NCBI GenBank assembly: GCA_019639155.1
Contig: JAHBSJ010000001.1
Coordinates: 421,948-485,947, forward strand
From: Acidobacteriota bacterium
GTDB taxonomy: Bacteria; Acidobacteriota; Blastocatellia; Pyrinomonadales; Pyrinomonadaceae
DNA length: 64,000 nucleotides
Direction of reading: 5' to 3'
The stretch's first letter is position 1. Each line of letters starts with the position of its first letter. The notes below the pieces were generated by a model. That model was given only the letters and a program-made list of their open reading frames with translations, had not been told where the DNA came from and made no database searches. Below are positions 18,399 through 28,184 of this stretch, one piece after another. Position numbers and translations under genes: made by a program.

Positions 18399-18827
18399 CT
18401 ATTCGACCTCGACGATCTCATAGGTCGTGTTGATGGACGCGGTCGGGCGGACGGTGGCGGCGACGGAGCAGTATTTCGTATCTGAAAGCTCGACGGCGTC
18501 AGCGACGGCCTTTTCCGAAACGCCGCGGCCATACACGATATGGTGGACATCGAACGAGATGAATTTACGCGGATGATCGTCGGCGCGTGTGCCTGTTATC
18601 CGGATCTTGTAATCGGTTATCTGCTGGCGTTTTTTCTCCAAAATTGACGCGACATCTACCGCAGTACAGCCTGCGACGGCGACCAACAGCATTTCCATCG
18701 GAGTAGGTGCGGAGTGCCTATCTCCTTTAGTATCCATGAGTTGTGCGATTCCGCCGGGCCCGATACCGACAAAAAATTCGTCCCCACGCCAGATCACCTC
18801 TGCCGACATTGTGTTGCTTGCTGCCAT
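18399..18827 (-). CDS. OsmC/YhfA family protein
   Basis: 142 residues, the usual family size. The two redox cysteines of OsmC proteins are at Cys54 (LLVAVAGCTAVDVASIL) and Cys120 (DTKYCSVAATVRP); the basic and acidic residues around them are also in place. The family includes thiol peroxidases that reduce organic hydroperoxides, and uncharacterised YhfA-like members, to which this looks closer (HSAPTPMEMLLVA). The start at 18827 has no strong ribosome-binding site; an ATG six codons in is possible. Confidence 0.9.
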   Translation of the reverse strand: MAASNTMSAEVIWRGDEFFVGIGPGGIAQLMDTKGDRHSAPTPMEMLLVAVAGCTAVDVASILEKKRQQITDYKIRITGTRADDHPRKFISFDVHHIVYGRGVSEKAVADAVELSDTKYCSVAATVRPTASINTTYEIVEVE

Positions 18828-18982
18828 AGTTAGGAGCGCCGTTAAAGCATGATTTTATCATATGCATCGCCTCAGGCGTCTTGGCACGCAACCCTTGGCA
18901 CGCGTTATGCTTCAAAGAGCGCGTAGGGATACGTGTGTCCCCCGGTCGGCTCACAATTGCCATCGTAATGAGGATGCTGAAA

Positions 18983-20602
18983 ATGTTTGGAAAACTTCGC
19001 TTACTAACCGCGGTAGCAGCTGCGATGTTCGTCATCTCCGGTTTCGCGGTCACTGCAGAGGCACAGAACCGCAATGAACGCGAGGTCCGCGATACGGTGC
19101 GGGCACTGAAGTCGCGTCTCGACGATCTCGAAAACAACCTGCGATTTCAGATGCAGTCGAATTCGGATCCGAACGAGCTGGTAATGGAAGTTCAGGATCT
19201 GATCCGAGACGTGCGCGACCGCATGCGTGAATTTGAACAGAACCTCGACCGTAGACGCGAGAACCGCAGCGACGCACGCGCCGTCATCGACGCCGCTCAG
19301 CGTGTGCAGCGATTCCTTGAAGACAATCCGCAAAATCAGAAGGTCATGGACAACTGGATGGGCGTGCGCACATCTCTTGACCGTTTAGGAGCAAACTACG
19401 GCATCGTGACGCGTTGGGGAGCTGATGCCGGGACGAGCGGCGGATACTCGCAGCCAATGCCCTCGAATACGCTAAGCGTCGGCCTGTCGGGGACTTACGA
19501 GCTTGACCGGGAACGGAGCGAACGCATTGATGACGTGCTTTCGGGAGAGAACCTCAGCGACGAGGACCGCAGCGATCTTATCGAAAAACTGGAAGCTCCC
19601 GAACAGCTTGCTATCGAGATACGCGGGCGTCAGGTAACTCTCACTTCCTCACGCGGGCCGGCAGTCTCTATGACTGCGGATGGCCGCGACAAGATCGAAC
19701 GCAACGCCGCAGGAGCGACCGTCCGGCTGCGAGCAACGCTCGCCGGCGACACGTTGACAATTTCAAGCCTGGGAGGCGACACGGACTACACGATCACATT
19801 TACCTCGGTCAGCAACGGACGCGTGATGAAGGTTTCCCGCAGGATCACGACCGAATATCTTCGTCAGACCGTATTCGCCGAGAGCGTCTACAACAAGACC
19901 GACTCGGTCGCCCGGCTCAACATCGGCGGCGGTTCGGCGGCTGACGACGATCAATATGGCGGCTATTCCGAGAACGACCCGCCAACATCGGGAACTCAGA
20001 GCCCAACGCAGCCAAACACCTCGACAGGCCGCGGTCCGGTCATCGCAACGACAAAGCCGGGTAACTATATCGTCCCGTTCAATGCTTCGGTAACCGCTTT
20101 GTTGGAGAACGAGATACGCACGGGCGTGTCGCAGAACAACGACCGTTTCCGCATGACCGTGCAGACTCCCGATGAATTCCGCGGTGCGATACTCGAAGGC
20201 TACATTTCGAACGTCAACCGTTCGGGCCGCGTTTCGGGCAGGTCGAATATCACTTTTAATTTCGACAAGATCACGCTCCGCGACGGCACCGTTTACGATT
20301 TTGCGGGAGTGCTCGGCGAGATCCGAGATCTGAACGGCAAGGTCATCAAGATCGATGACGAGGGTTCGGCAAAAAGCGATTCGCAGACCAAAGAAACGGC
20401 GAAACGCGGCGGCATCGGTGCCGGCGTCGGGGCCATCATCGGAGCCATCGCCGGCGGCGCAAAAGGCGCGGCGATCGGTGCCGTGATCGGCGGCAGTGCC
20501 GGCGCCGGCTCGGTCATCGTGACCGGCAAAGAAGATATTCGATTGCTGCCTGGAACGACATTCGTTGTCACCTCAACATCGCCGGATCGAAGCTATCGGT
20601 AA
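18983..20602 (+). CDS. exported coiled-coil protein with C-terminal glycine zipper
   Basis: 539 residues from the ATG at 18983, chosen because GAGG lies nine bases upstream and the signal peptide (LLTAVAAAMFVISGFAVTAEAQ) then starts cleanly; in-frame ATGs at 18968 and 18974 are alternatives. Residues about 30-125 are charged coiled coil (EVRDTVRALKSRLDDLENNL). A beta-rich middle and a Ser/Thr/Pro linker follow. Near residue 460-515 comes a glycine zipper (GIGAGVGAIIGAIAGG, AAIGAVIGGSAGAG) that could insert in a membrane. The end (DIRLLPGTTFVVTST) recalls other secreted acidobacterial proteins. No known function. Confidence 0.75.
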   Translation: MFGKLRLLTAVAAAMFVISGFAVTAEAQNRNEREVRDTVRALKSRLDDLENNLRFQMQSNSDPNELVMEVQDLIRDVRDRMREFEQNLDRRRENRSDARAVIDAAQRVQRFLEDNPQNQKVMDNWMGVRTSLDRLGANYGIVTRWGADAGTSGGYSQPMPSNTLSVGLSGTYELDRERSERIDDVLSGENLSDEDRSDLIEKLEAPEQLAIEIRGRQVTLTSSRGPAVSMTADGRDKIERNAAGATVRLRATLAGDTLTISSLGGDTDYTITFTSVSNGRVMKVSRRITTEYLRQTVFAESVYNKTDSVARLNIGGGSAADDDQYGGYSENDPPTSGTQSPTQPNTSTGRGPVIATTKPGNYIVPFNASVTALLENEIRTGVSQNNDRFRMTVQTPDEFRGAILEGYISNVNRSGRVSGRSNITFNFDKITLRDGTVYDFAGVLGEIRDLNGKVIKIDDEGSAKSDSQTKETAKRGGIGAGVGAIIGAIAGGAKGAAIGAVIGGSAGAGSVIVTGKEDIRLLPGTTFVVTSTSPDRSYR

Positions 20603-20655
20603 TTCCTAGGCATTGGTAGCGGCTTAAGGGCGTCTGAAGAGTGCAAATGCAAACT

Positions 20656-20743
20656 CGGCGCCCTCTGTGTCATTTTCGGCGTTCTCTGCGTAGACGTATT
20701 GTAAACGCAGAGACAGCAGAGTTTTGCGCCGAGAACGCAGAGT
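20656..20743. repeat. dispersed periodic inverted repeat (CGCAGAG type)
   Basis: The core arms CTCTGCGT (20684-20691) and ACGCAGAG (20705-20712) flank a 13-base loop containing TATTGT, as in the copy at 11.4 kb. Outer segments extend the symmetry: CGGCGCCCTCTGTGT on the left, GCGCCGAGAACGCAGAG on the right. It occupies most of the gap before the AlkZ-related gene. Confidence 0.75.
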
Positions 20744-20841
20744 TCTAATAGTAACCGGTTGTAAGCTTGGGCTTTCGTCGCAACCACTTCAAATCACTTT
20801 TCAGACAGCCTCTTTTTGCTTCTCTGTTTTCTCTTTGCCCT

Positions 20842-21672
20842 ATGTGGCAATATATCTTCGTGACGACGCTGCCCGAAGAGATAGAAAGATACCGCGACCG
20901 GCTTTGGCGGCGCGAGGAGCAAATTCGCGTCAAAACGGTCGAGGACGTCGAGGCGATGGTCGAGGAACTCGGTTTCTGCCTCGGGCTGACAGATGTCCGC
21001 AAGCGGATGCCGTCGGTTTACATCGCGGTGTGCGGCCGCCGCGATGCGCATATGCCGCGCAACGTGCAAAAGGACGAGGAGGCTAGCGCCGCTTGGGTGC
21101 TGAAGGACGAGGTTATCGCACTCGGCCGCGTTTACTACGGCAAGATCTACAAAGGCAATTCGATGTTTATTGCGCCGCGGCTGATACCTGTTTTCAATTC
21201 ACTCTGGGGCTGCTCAAAGGCGGGTGAGCCCGGCATTTTATCGAAAGACGCGCAGGCCGTTTTGAAAATATTGCGGAAAGAGTGGGAGATGGCGACGGCC
21301 GACCTGAGGAGCGAAACCGGCATGGACCGCACGCGGCTGACGAAGGCCATCGACGAGCTGCAGAAACGTATGAAGGTCGTACCCGCGGAGGTGGTCTATG
21401 TCCCGAAATTCACCTATATTTGGACGCTTGCCGAAGGCCGGTTTCCAAAGGAACTGAAAGTGAAGATGACGCGGGAGGATGCGGTTCGCGAGCTGGCTAG
21501 GACATACCTGAAAGCGTTCGGAATGACGCTTGTCGGAGAGCTGTCCGGCAAATTCGGATTTCAGCGTTGGGAATCGGGCAAGGCGAATCACGAGCTGGTC
21601 GATGAAGGATTTTCGGAACGTATAGCGAAGGGCGTTTACAGGATCAGCAGCCTCGAAGGGTCCCCCAAATAA
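20842..21672 (+). CDS. AlkZ-related winged-helix protein
   Basis: 276 residues from the ATG at 20842 (MWQYIFVTTLPEE); a longer frame from 20767 lacks a ribosome-binding site and would overlap low-complexity sequence. The protein is helical and basic with repeated winged-helix-like segments (AVLKILRKEWEMATADLRSE, MDRTRLTKAIDELQKRMKVV, SGKFGFQRWESG). It is reminiscent of AlkZ/HTH_42 DNA-glycosylase relatives. The catalytic QxQ/QxD motif of true AlkZ enzymes is not evident, so glycosylase activity is doubtful. The family call is moderate; a DNA-binding role is inferred. Confidence 0.6.
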   Translation: MWQYIFVTTLPEEIERYRDRLWRREEQIRVKTVEDVEAMVEELGFCLGLTDVRKRMPSVYIAVCGRRDAHMPRNVQKDEEASAAWVLKDEVIALGRVYYGKIYKGNSMFIAPRLIPVFNSLWGCSKAGEPGILSKDAQAVLKILRKEWEMATADLRSETGMDRTRLTKAIDELQKRMKVVPAEVVYVPKFTYIWTLAEGRFPKELKVKMTREDAVRELARTYLKAFGMTLVGELSGKFGFQRWESGKANHELVDEGFSERIAKGVYRISSLEGSPK

Positions 21673-21701
21673 AAATCCCCTGAACGATCTTCATTCAGGG
21701 G
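21668..21701 (-). terminator. intrinsic terminator of the small cysteine-rich peptide gene
   Basis: CCCCTGAA (21677-21684) and TTCAGGGG (21694-21701) form an 8-bp perfect stem with a 9-base loop. On the minus strand it is followed by ATTTTTATTT. It may also slow transcription from the convergent AlkZ-related gene, whose stop codon lies immediately beside it. Confidence 0.8.
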
Positions 21702-21725
21702 TAAATTGGATCAAGTTGATCTGGC

Positions 21726-21944
21726 CTATTTGAACAGACCCTTTATAAATTCCTCGAGCTGATGGAAAAGACATCCGCACGAATTTGGATCACAGTCGCG
21801 AACCTGCGGGTCGTATTTACCGTCTTTGTCATAGCACATAGCATGCCGTTTCGGGTCGTTTATCGCAGCTTGGACAATACCAACCGCACCGACAGACACG
21901 ATCATCAACAAAAGTAGTACCCTCAGTCTTTTTCTAACTAACAT
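21726..21944 (-). CDS. small exported cysteine-rich peptide
   Basis: 72 residues from the ATG at 21944, with a near-perfect AAAGGAGG five bases upstream. Residues 1-27 are a signal peptide (RVLLLLMIVSVGAVGIVQA). The mature part, about 45 residues, carries four cysteines in the pattern C-x13-C-x4-C-x-C (CYDKDGKYDP ... CDPNSCGC) and ends in an amphipathic tail (LFHQLEEFIKGLFK). It has its own good promoter and terminator, so it is a dedicated transcription unit. I recognise no family. A disulfide-bonded secreted peptide or small metal-binding protein is plausible but unproven. Confidence 0.7.
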   Translation of the reverse strand: MLVRKRLRVLLLLMIVSVGAVGIVQAAINDPKRHAMCYDKDGKYDPQVRDCDPNSCGCLFHQLEEFIKGLFK

Positions 21945-22030
21945 CAATGCCTCCTTTCTTTTGTTTCTGTTGGAATGGTCCTCCCGCGATCATGATGCAA
22001 AAAGGTCACATTTGCAGGAAAACAACGAGA

Positions 22031-22059
22031 AAAATACTACGGCTTTCAGATTTAGTCAA
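22031..22059 (-). promoter_or_regulatory. sigma-70 promoter for the cysteine-rich peptide gene
   Basis: On the minus strand TTGACT (22059-22054) and TATTTT (22036-22031) are separated by exactly 17 bases. The predicted transcript would have an untranslated leader of about 80 bases before the ATG at 21944. Confidence 0.6.
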
Positions 22060-22099
22060 TAGAGACCTTTCTACTTTTCGCTGACAATGGCCCAGAACT

Positions 22100-23992
<1,893 letters not shown>

Positions 23993-24004
23993 AAGTTTTA
24001 TCTA

Positions 24005-24685
24005 TTACGGCAAAATGGCGAGTAAAGTTTGCATTGTTTTGATCTCGGCACGCTGGCCGCTGTCAACGTCCGTCGCGAAGCTGAAAAGCTCTGCGTCCTG
24101 ACCGGCTCCGGCAGTGTCGAAAAGGTCCTTGACCATCGTTAGAGCACCTTCGTGGTGCTGTATCATTCCCGCAAGGAAAAGGCGATCGAATTCAGCACCG
24201 CGTGCCCGACGCAAAGCGTCCATCTGCTGCCGCGTGAGCATGCCGGGCATCATTTTGTGCTGTCCCGAGCCGTGCGAACTGCCCGAGTTTTCGGCAGCGT
24301 CAATGCCGCGAAGCGCGAGCCATTTTTTCATGAAGTCCATCTCGTCGGTCTGGCCGCGGGCGATGCGGGCTCCCAATGAGCGAATATCCACGTTTTCGGT
24401 GCGGGCCATTATCAGATCGGTCATCTCGACCGCCTGAAGATGATGAACTATCATTCCCCGCATGAATTCGATGTCTTTGGCAGAAACCGGCGGCAGCTTA
24501 GCCCGAGTGTCCGGCGGCAAAACACGCGTCGGCTGCCCCGGCGCACCGGGCTGGACGATGACCGGCGGCTTCATGTCCTCAGGTTGCTGGGCAAACGTGA
24601 AGGATACAGCAGTCAAAAGGCACGAGATCGCGAGAATGACTCGACCAAACTTAGATCCCATTAACGGCATAGAAAAGACAGACAT
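24005..24685 (-). CDS. exported DUF305 protein
   Basis: 226 residues from the ATG at 24685; ATGs at 24670 and 24661 are also possible, all in front of a signal peptide (VILAISCLLTAVSFTFAQQ). The DUF305 hallmark, two copies of a Met/His motif, is present: MRGMIVHHLQAVEMTDLIM and LAGMIQHHEGALTMVKDLF. A Met/His-rich insert lies between them (SSHGSGQHKMMPGM). DUF305 proteins are ferritin-like four-helix proteins often seen near copper-handling genes; the Met/His richness supports metal binding. It precedes the LVIVD gene in a likely operon. Confidence 0.9.
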   Translation of the reverse strand: MSVFSMPLMGSKFGRVILAISCLLTAVSFTFAQQPEDMKPPVIVQPGAPGQPTRVLPPDTRAKLPPVSAKDIEFMRGMIVHHLQAVEMTDLIMARTENVDIRSLGARIARGQTDEMDFMKKWLALRGIDAAENSGSSHGSGQHKMMPGMLTRQQMDALRRARGAEFDRLFLAGMIQHHEGALTMVKDLFDTAGAGQDAELFSFATDVDSGQRAEIKTMQTLLAILP

Positions 24686-24835
24686 CTGCAAACTTTGAGT
24701 TCGATGAAAGAACTCGTTTCGCAGATTTATGCTGTTGAACGAAGATGGACGGAGAAAAGTTCTCAGATCAACTTTACGACAAGCGATCGGAGGCCGTTCC
24801 CTTTTCCGGGCCGCAACGCAATGGGTCCGAGTCTT

Positions 24836-26998
24836 TTAGTATTTCATCAGATCCTGCACCGCTGCCTCGACATCCTCGCTTTGCGGCAGGATGAAATCCT
24901 CGACCTGCGGGGCATATGCGACGAAGGTATCGGTGGCGCCGACGCGGCGGACCGGAGCGTCGAGGTACTCGAAAAGCTCGTTCGAGATGCGTGCGGCGAT
25001 CTCGGCACCGTAGCCGTACGAGATCGGATCTTCATGAGCGACGAGCACGCGGCTGGTCTTTTTCACAGACTCGGCTATGGCTTCCCAATCGTAGGGAACG
25101 AGCGTGCGAAGATCGATCAGCTCAACGGAGATTCCTTGCTGTTCGAGGCGTTTGGCCGCCTGATTCGAGCGTTCGACCAGAGCGCCGAAAGTAACGATCG
25201 TGACATCACTTCCCTCGCGGACGGTCTTTGCCTTGCCGAACGGGATCAGGAAATCGCTGCCGGGATACGCCGATTTGTTGTAAACCTGACGATAAAGGTG
25301 CTTGTGTTCGAGGAACAGCACGGGATCGTCGCATCGTATCGACGTGCGAAGCAGGCCGTTCGCATCGAGCGCCGTCGCCGGATAGACGATACGCAGGCCC
25401 GGCGTATGTGCGAACAGCGTCGTGCCTGATTGCGAGTGGTAAACGGCTCCGCCTTTCAGATAGCCGCCCACGGGAACTCGAAGCACCATCGGGCATTTCG
25501 AATCGCCGTCGGAGCGCCAACGCGTCAGAGCGACCTCGTTGCGGATCTGCATCATCGCGGGGAAGATATAGTCGAAAAACTGTATTTCCACGACCGGCTT
25601 CAGCCCGCGAAGAGCCATGCCGACGGCACGTCCGACGATATTCGCTTCGGCGAGCGGCGAATTGAAAACGCGTGCCGAGCCGAATTTTCGCTGCAGATTC
25701 GCGGTTACTTTAAACACGCCGCCTTTCCCTTTGACGATGTCGAGATATTCCTCGCGCGAGCAATCGGCCACGTCCTCGCCGAAAACCACGATCCGCGGAT
25801 CACGTTCCATTTCCTCGTGCATGCAGCGGTTGATCAGATCGACCATCGTGCCGGGATTGCCTGAAAGTTCGGCGCCGTTCTCGGTATCGAAAAGCTGCCG
25901 ATCGGTCGGATCGACGTCGGGCGAAAATACGTTGCGAAATGCAGATTCCGGCGGCGGCTGCGGCGTTTCGACCGCGATGTCTGCCGCACGATTGACCTCG
26001 TCATCGACCTCTTTGCGCAGAGCCTCGAGTTTTTCCGAGGTGATGATGCCCTCGGTCATCAGGAACTCGGCAAAGGTCCGGATCGGATCGATCGCGGCGT
26101 CTGCGTCGCGCTCTTCGTCGGGGCGATACAGCTTTTCATCGTCCGACAGCGAGTGCGAATACGGACGAATGACCTTGCCGTGGACAAAGGCCGGGCCTTT
26201 GCGTTCGCGGCAATATTCGACCGCGCGTTTGAACGCGGCGTAAGAATCAAGCGGGTCGGTGCCGTCGCATTTTTGAATGAAAAGGTTCGGGAAGCCGGAA
26301 ACGAGTTTAGAGATATCGCCGCCCGCAGTGTTCACCTCGACCGGGACGGAAATGGCGTAGCCGTTGTCCTCGACGACGAAGATCACCGGCAGTTTCAGGT
26401 TGCAGGCAGTGTTCAGCGCTTCCCACCATTCGCCTTCGCTGGTCGTGCCGTCGCCGACCGACATATAGACGACCTCGTCGCCCTTATAGCCCGTGATCTT
26501 GTCCTGCAGCTCAGGCAGCAGCGACGCGCGATAGCTTGCCTCTGCCGCACCGACCGAATGCAATGCCTGCGTTCCTGTACACGATGACTGGGACGGGACG
26601 TTAAGGTCCTTATGTCCCCAGTGCGAAGGCATCTGGCGGCCGTGCGAATTCGGATCGACCTCGGCACCGACCGATGAATACAGCATTTCCTGCGCGGTCA
26701 TTCCCAGGCCGAGCATTAACGCCCGGTCGCGGTAATACGGGAAAAACCAGTCGTAGCCGGGCTTCATTGCCTTTGCCGCGCCAACAAGCATTGCCTCATG
26801 GCCGGCACCGGATATCTGGAAAAAGATCTTGTTCTGACCCTTTAGCTGTATCTCTTTGTCGTCGATGCGGCGCGACATATACATCGTCCGATACATCTCG
26901 ACCAGCGTCTCGGCCTCTAGGCCGTGATACTTTTCATCTGCTGCGGCGTTTGCCGCGTCGGCTGCCTTTGCGTTCAATTTTTCAGTCGCAGTCGCCAT
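24836..26998 (-). CDS. 2-oxoacid dehydrogenase E1, fused alpha and beta subunits
   Basis: 720 residues. The N-terminal half (about 25-345) is the E1 alpha TPP-binding domain, with the [17 protein letters not shown] motif ending in EDNGYAIS. The C-terminal half (about 385-720) is the E1 beta transketolase-like domain ([10 protein letters not shown] ... [20 protein letters not shown] ... [19 protein letters not shown]). It decarboxylates a 2-oxoacid and passes the acyl group to a lipoyl E2; branched-chain 2-oxoacids or pyruvate are the likely substrates. Alpha and beta are usually separate genes. No E2 or E3 gene is adjacent, so partners are elsewhere. Confidence 0.93.
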   Translation of the reverse strand: MATATEKLNAKAADAANAAADEKYHGLEAETLVEMYRTMYMSRRIDDKEIQLKGQNKIFFQISGAGHEAMLVGAAKAMKPGYDWFFPYYRDRALMLGLGMTAQEMLYSSVGAEVDPNSHGRQMPSHWGHKDLNVPSQSSCTGTQALHSVGAAEASYRASLLPELQDKITGYKGDEVVYMSVGDGTTSEGEWWEALNTACNLKLPVIFVVEDNGYAISVPVEVNTAGGDISKLVSGFPNLFIQKCDGTDPLDSYAAFKRAVEYCRERKGPAFVHGKVIRPYSHSLSDDEKLYRPDEERDADAAIDPIRTFAEFLMTEGIITSEKLEALRKEVDDEVNRAADIAVETPQPPPESAFRNVFSPDVDPTDRQLFDTENGAELSGNPGTMVDLINRCMHEEMERDPRIVVFGEDVADCSREEYLDIVKGKGGVFKVTANLQRKFGSARVFNSPLAEANIVGRAVGMALRGLKPVVEIQFFDYIFPAMMQIRNEVALTRWRSDGDSKCPMVLRVPVGGYLKGGAVYHSQSGTTLFAHTPGLRIVYPATALDANGLLRTSIRCDDPVLFLEHKHLYRQVYNKSAYPGSDFLIPFGKAKTVREGSDVTIVTFGALVERSNQAAKRLEQQGISVELIDLRTLVPYDWEAIAESVKKTSRVLVAHEDPISYGYGAEIAARISNELFEYLDAPVRRVGATDTFVAYAPQVEDFILPQSEDVEAAVQDLMKY

Positions 26999-27109
26999 TA
27001 TTAAACCTTCTTTTTATAAATAATTCTGAATATCGGGCAAGGTTCTACGATACCAAATCAAGGAAAGGCGGGCAATTTTGCAAGTTTGGGCGACAGCGTA
27101 GTTGGGTTT

Positions 27110-27406
27110 CTATCCGATCCGATCTTTGATGATCAATGGATCCCGGCTAGTGTGAAAGACAGATGCAATAATGATCAGTTTGCACTCCCTCCCAAAGATG
27201 ATGACAAACGGAAATTTGTCCAAAAAGGCTGTGCGGAATTGGGTGTCATCTATCCTCGGAAACGAAAACGGCCTCTCTTCGATCGTTGCGATCTTACTTT
27301 CGATCTCTTCGCGAAATCGTGACCCCAAACCGATCTCTTGCTCTTCGTACCACACGGTCGAATTGATAGCTTCGGCTTCTGCCTCCGGGCGAAACTGGAC
27401 TCCCAT
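27110..27406 (-). CDS. RelE/ParE-type toxin
   Basis: 98 residues with the ParE/RelE fold pattern: a starting strand (VQFRPEAEAEAINSTVWYEE), a helix (GSRFREEIESKIATIEERP), then the beta sheet (FRTAFLDKFPFVIIFG, LIIIASVFHTSRDP). Members inhibit gyrase or cut mRNA at the ribosome; which applies here is not visible. The start lies two bases after the stop of the antitoxin gene, the standard antitoxin-first arrangement. Confidence 0.88.
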   Translation of the reverse strand: MGVQFRPEAEAEAINSTVWYEEQEIGLGSRFREEIESKIATIEERPFSFPRIDDTQFRTAFLDKFPFVIIFGRECKLIIIASVFHTSRDPLIIKDRIG

Positions 27407-27408
27407 TC

Positions 27409-27627
27409 TTATGCTATTTTCCGCAGATTTTCGCGGACAGTTTCCCAGGGTATCGAGGAATCAGGATCTCTCCTGAAGTCTTCCATCCGCCGCTCCAGCT
27501 CAGCCTTTTGTTCGTCAGTAAGATGGAAGGCCTCGTCTTCTGAACCAATGCTGCTGTAGATATCATCGGCAAGTTTTCGCCGCTCCGGGATGGGGAGACG
27601 TAACGCTTGTTCGAGCAGGGTGTTCAT
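27409..27627 (-). CDS. addiction-module antitoxin (CHP02574-like)
   Basis: 72 residues. The sequence LLEQALRLPIPERRKLADDI, followed by LTDEQKAELERRMEDFRRDP and a PWETVRENL tail, is typical of the putative addiction module component family (TIGR02574) that precedes RelE/ParE toxins. The N-terminal part resembles a short DNA-binding or dimerisation helix pair and the C-terminal helix would wrap the toxin. A palindrome overlaps its start codon and may be its operator. Confidence 0.88.
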   Translation of the reverse strand: MNTLLEQALRLPIPERRKLADDIYSSIGSEDEAFHLTDEQKAELERRMEDFRRDPDSSIPWETVRENLRKIA

Positions 27628-27641
27628 ATGATTAAGATATG
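27625..27641 (-). promoter_or_regulatory. possible antitoxin operator
   Basis: CATAT (27625-27629) and ATATG (27637-27641) form a perfect short inverted repeat across a 7-base spacer, overlapping the antitoxin ATG. The position fits autorepression by the toxin-antitoxin complex, but the site is short and AT-rich, so chance is possible. Confidence 0.35.
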
Positions 27642-27694
27642 CCGAAATGACGCCCGACGCAATAGAAAATCCGGGCCATTGTCGGACATATCAA

Positions 27695-28177
27695 CTAATT
27701 CTCGATCGGTGCGAACGAAGCAAGCCATAGAGCGATTCTAACAACAAAAAACGCTGCCATTATCGCGGGAGCTGCCGCCAGAACAATTATCATCAATTTT
27801 CCGAGCTTGGAGTGATACGGCCAGATGGATTCGTTGTTCCACAGCGTACAAAGGATGGAGACAAGAAAAACTAGATTAGCAGGAATAATCCAAACCCACG
27901 GCTCAGACGCAGGAGTTCCTTCGATCCAGTTTTCGATACCAATAAGAAAGAAAGGAGCTACGAGGATACTCGCCAGCACAGCGGCCATACGCGGTCTTAT
28001 CAAAGACAACCCGGGGGCAGACCCAAAAAGAACAATCGGCACGATGAGCAACAACAAAGCCGACCACCCAAATCCCGCCGCGATCCCGAGTATCGTCGCG
28101 ATACCTACGAAATAGAGACCACCGGCAAAAAGATAAACAAGATATTGAATTCCCCGAAGGATATATTCCGGCCTCAT
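27695..28177 (-). CDS. multi-pass membrane hypothetical protein
   Basis: 160 residues with about five hydrophobic segments (around 11-32, 38-54, 63-82, 92-112 and 128-152). There are few charged residues inside the membrane segments and no recognisable transport or enzyme motif. It ends eight bases upstream of the M1 peptidase stop side and is transcribed in the same direction as its neighbours. Family unknown. Confidence 0.6.
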   Translation of the reverse strand: MRPEYILRGIQYLVYLFAGGLYFVGIATILGIAAGFGWSALLLLIVPIVLFGSAPGLSLIRPRMAAVLASILVAPFFLIGIENWIEGTPASEPWVWIIPANLVFLVSILCTLWNNESIWPYHSKLGKLMIIVLAAAPAIMAAFFVVRIALWLASFAPIEN

Positions 28178-28184
28178 GATTGAA

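Noticed and set aside
24695..25429. 244-codon rightward frame opposite the E1 dehydrogenase
   Set aside because: Antisense shadow; the leftward protein has all TPP-enzyme motifs.
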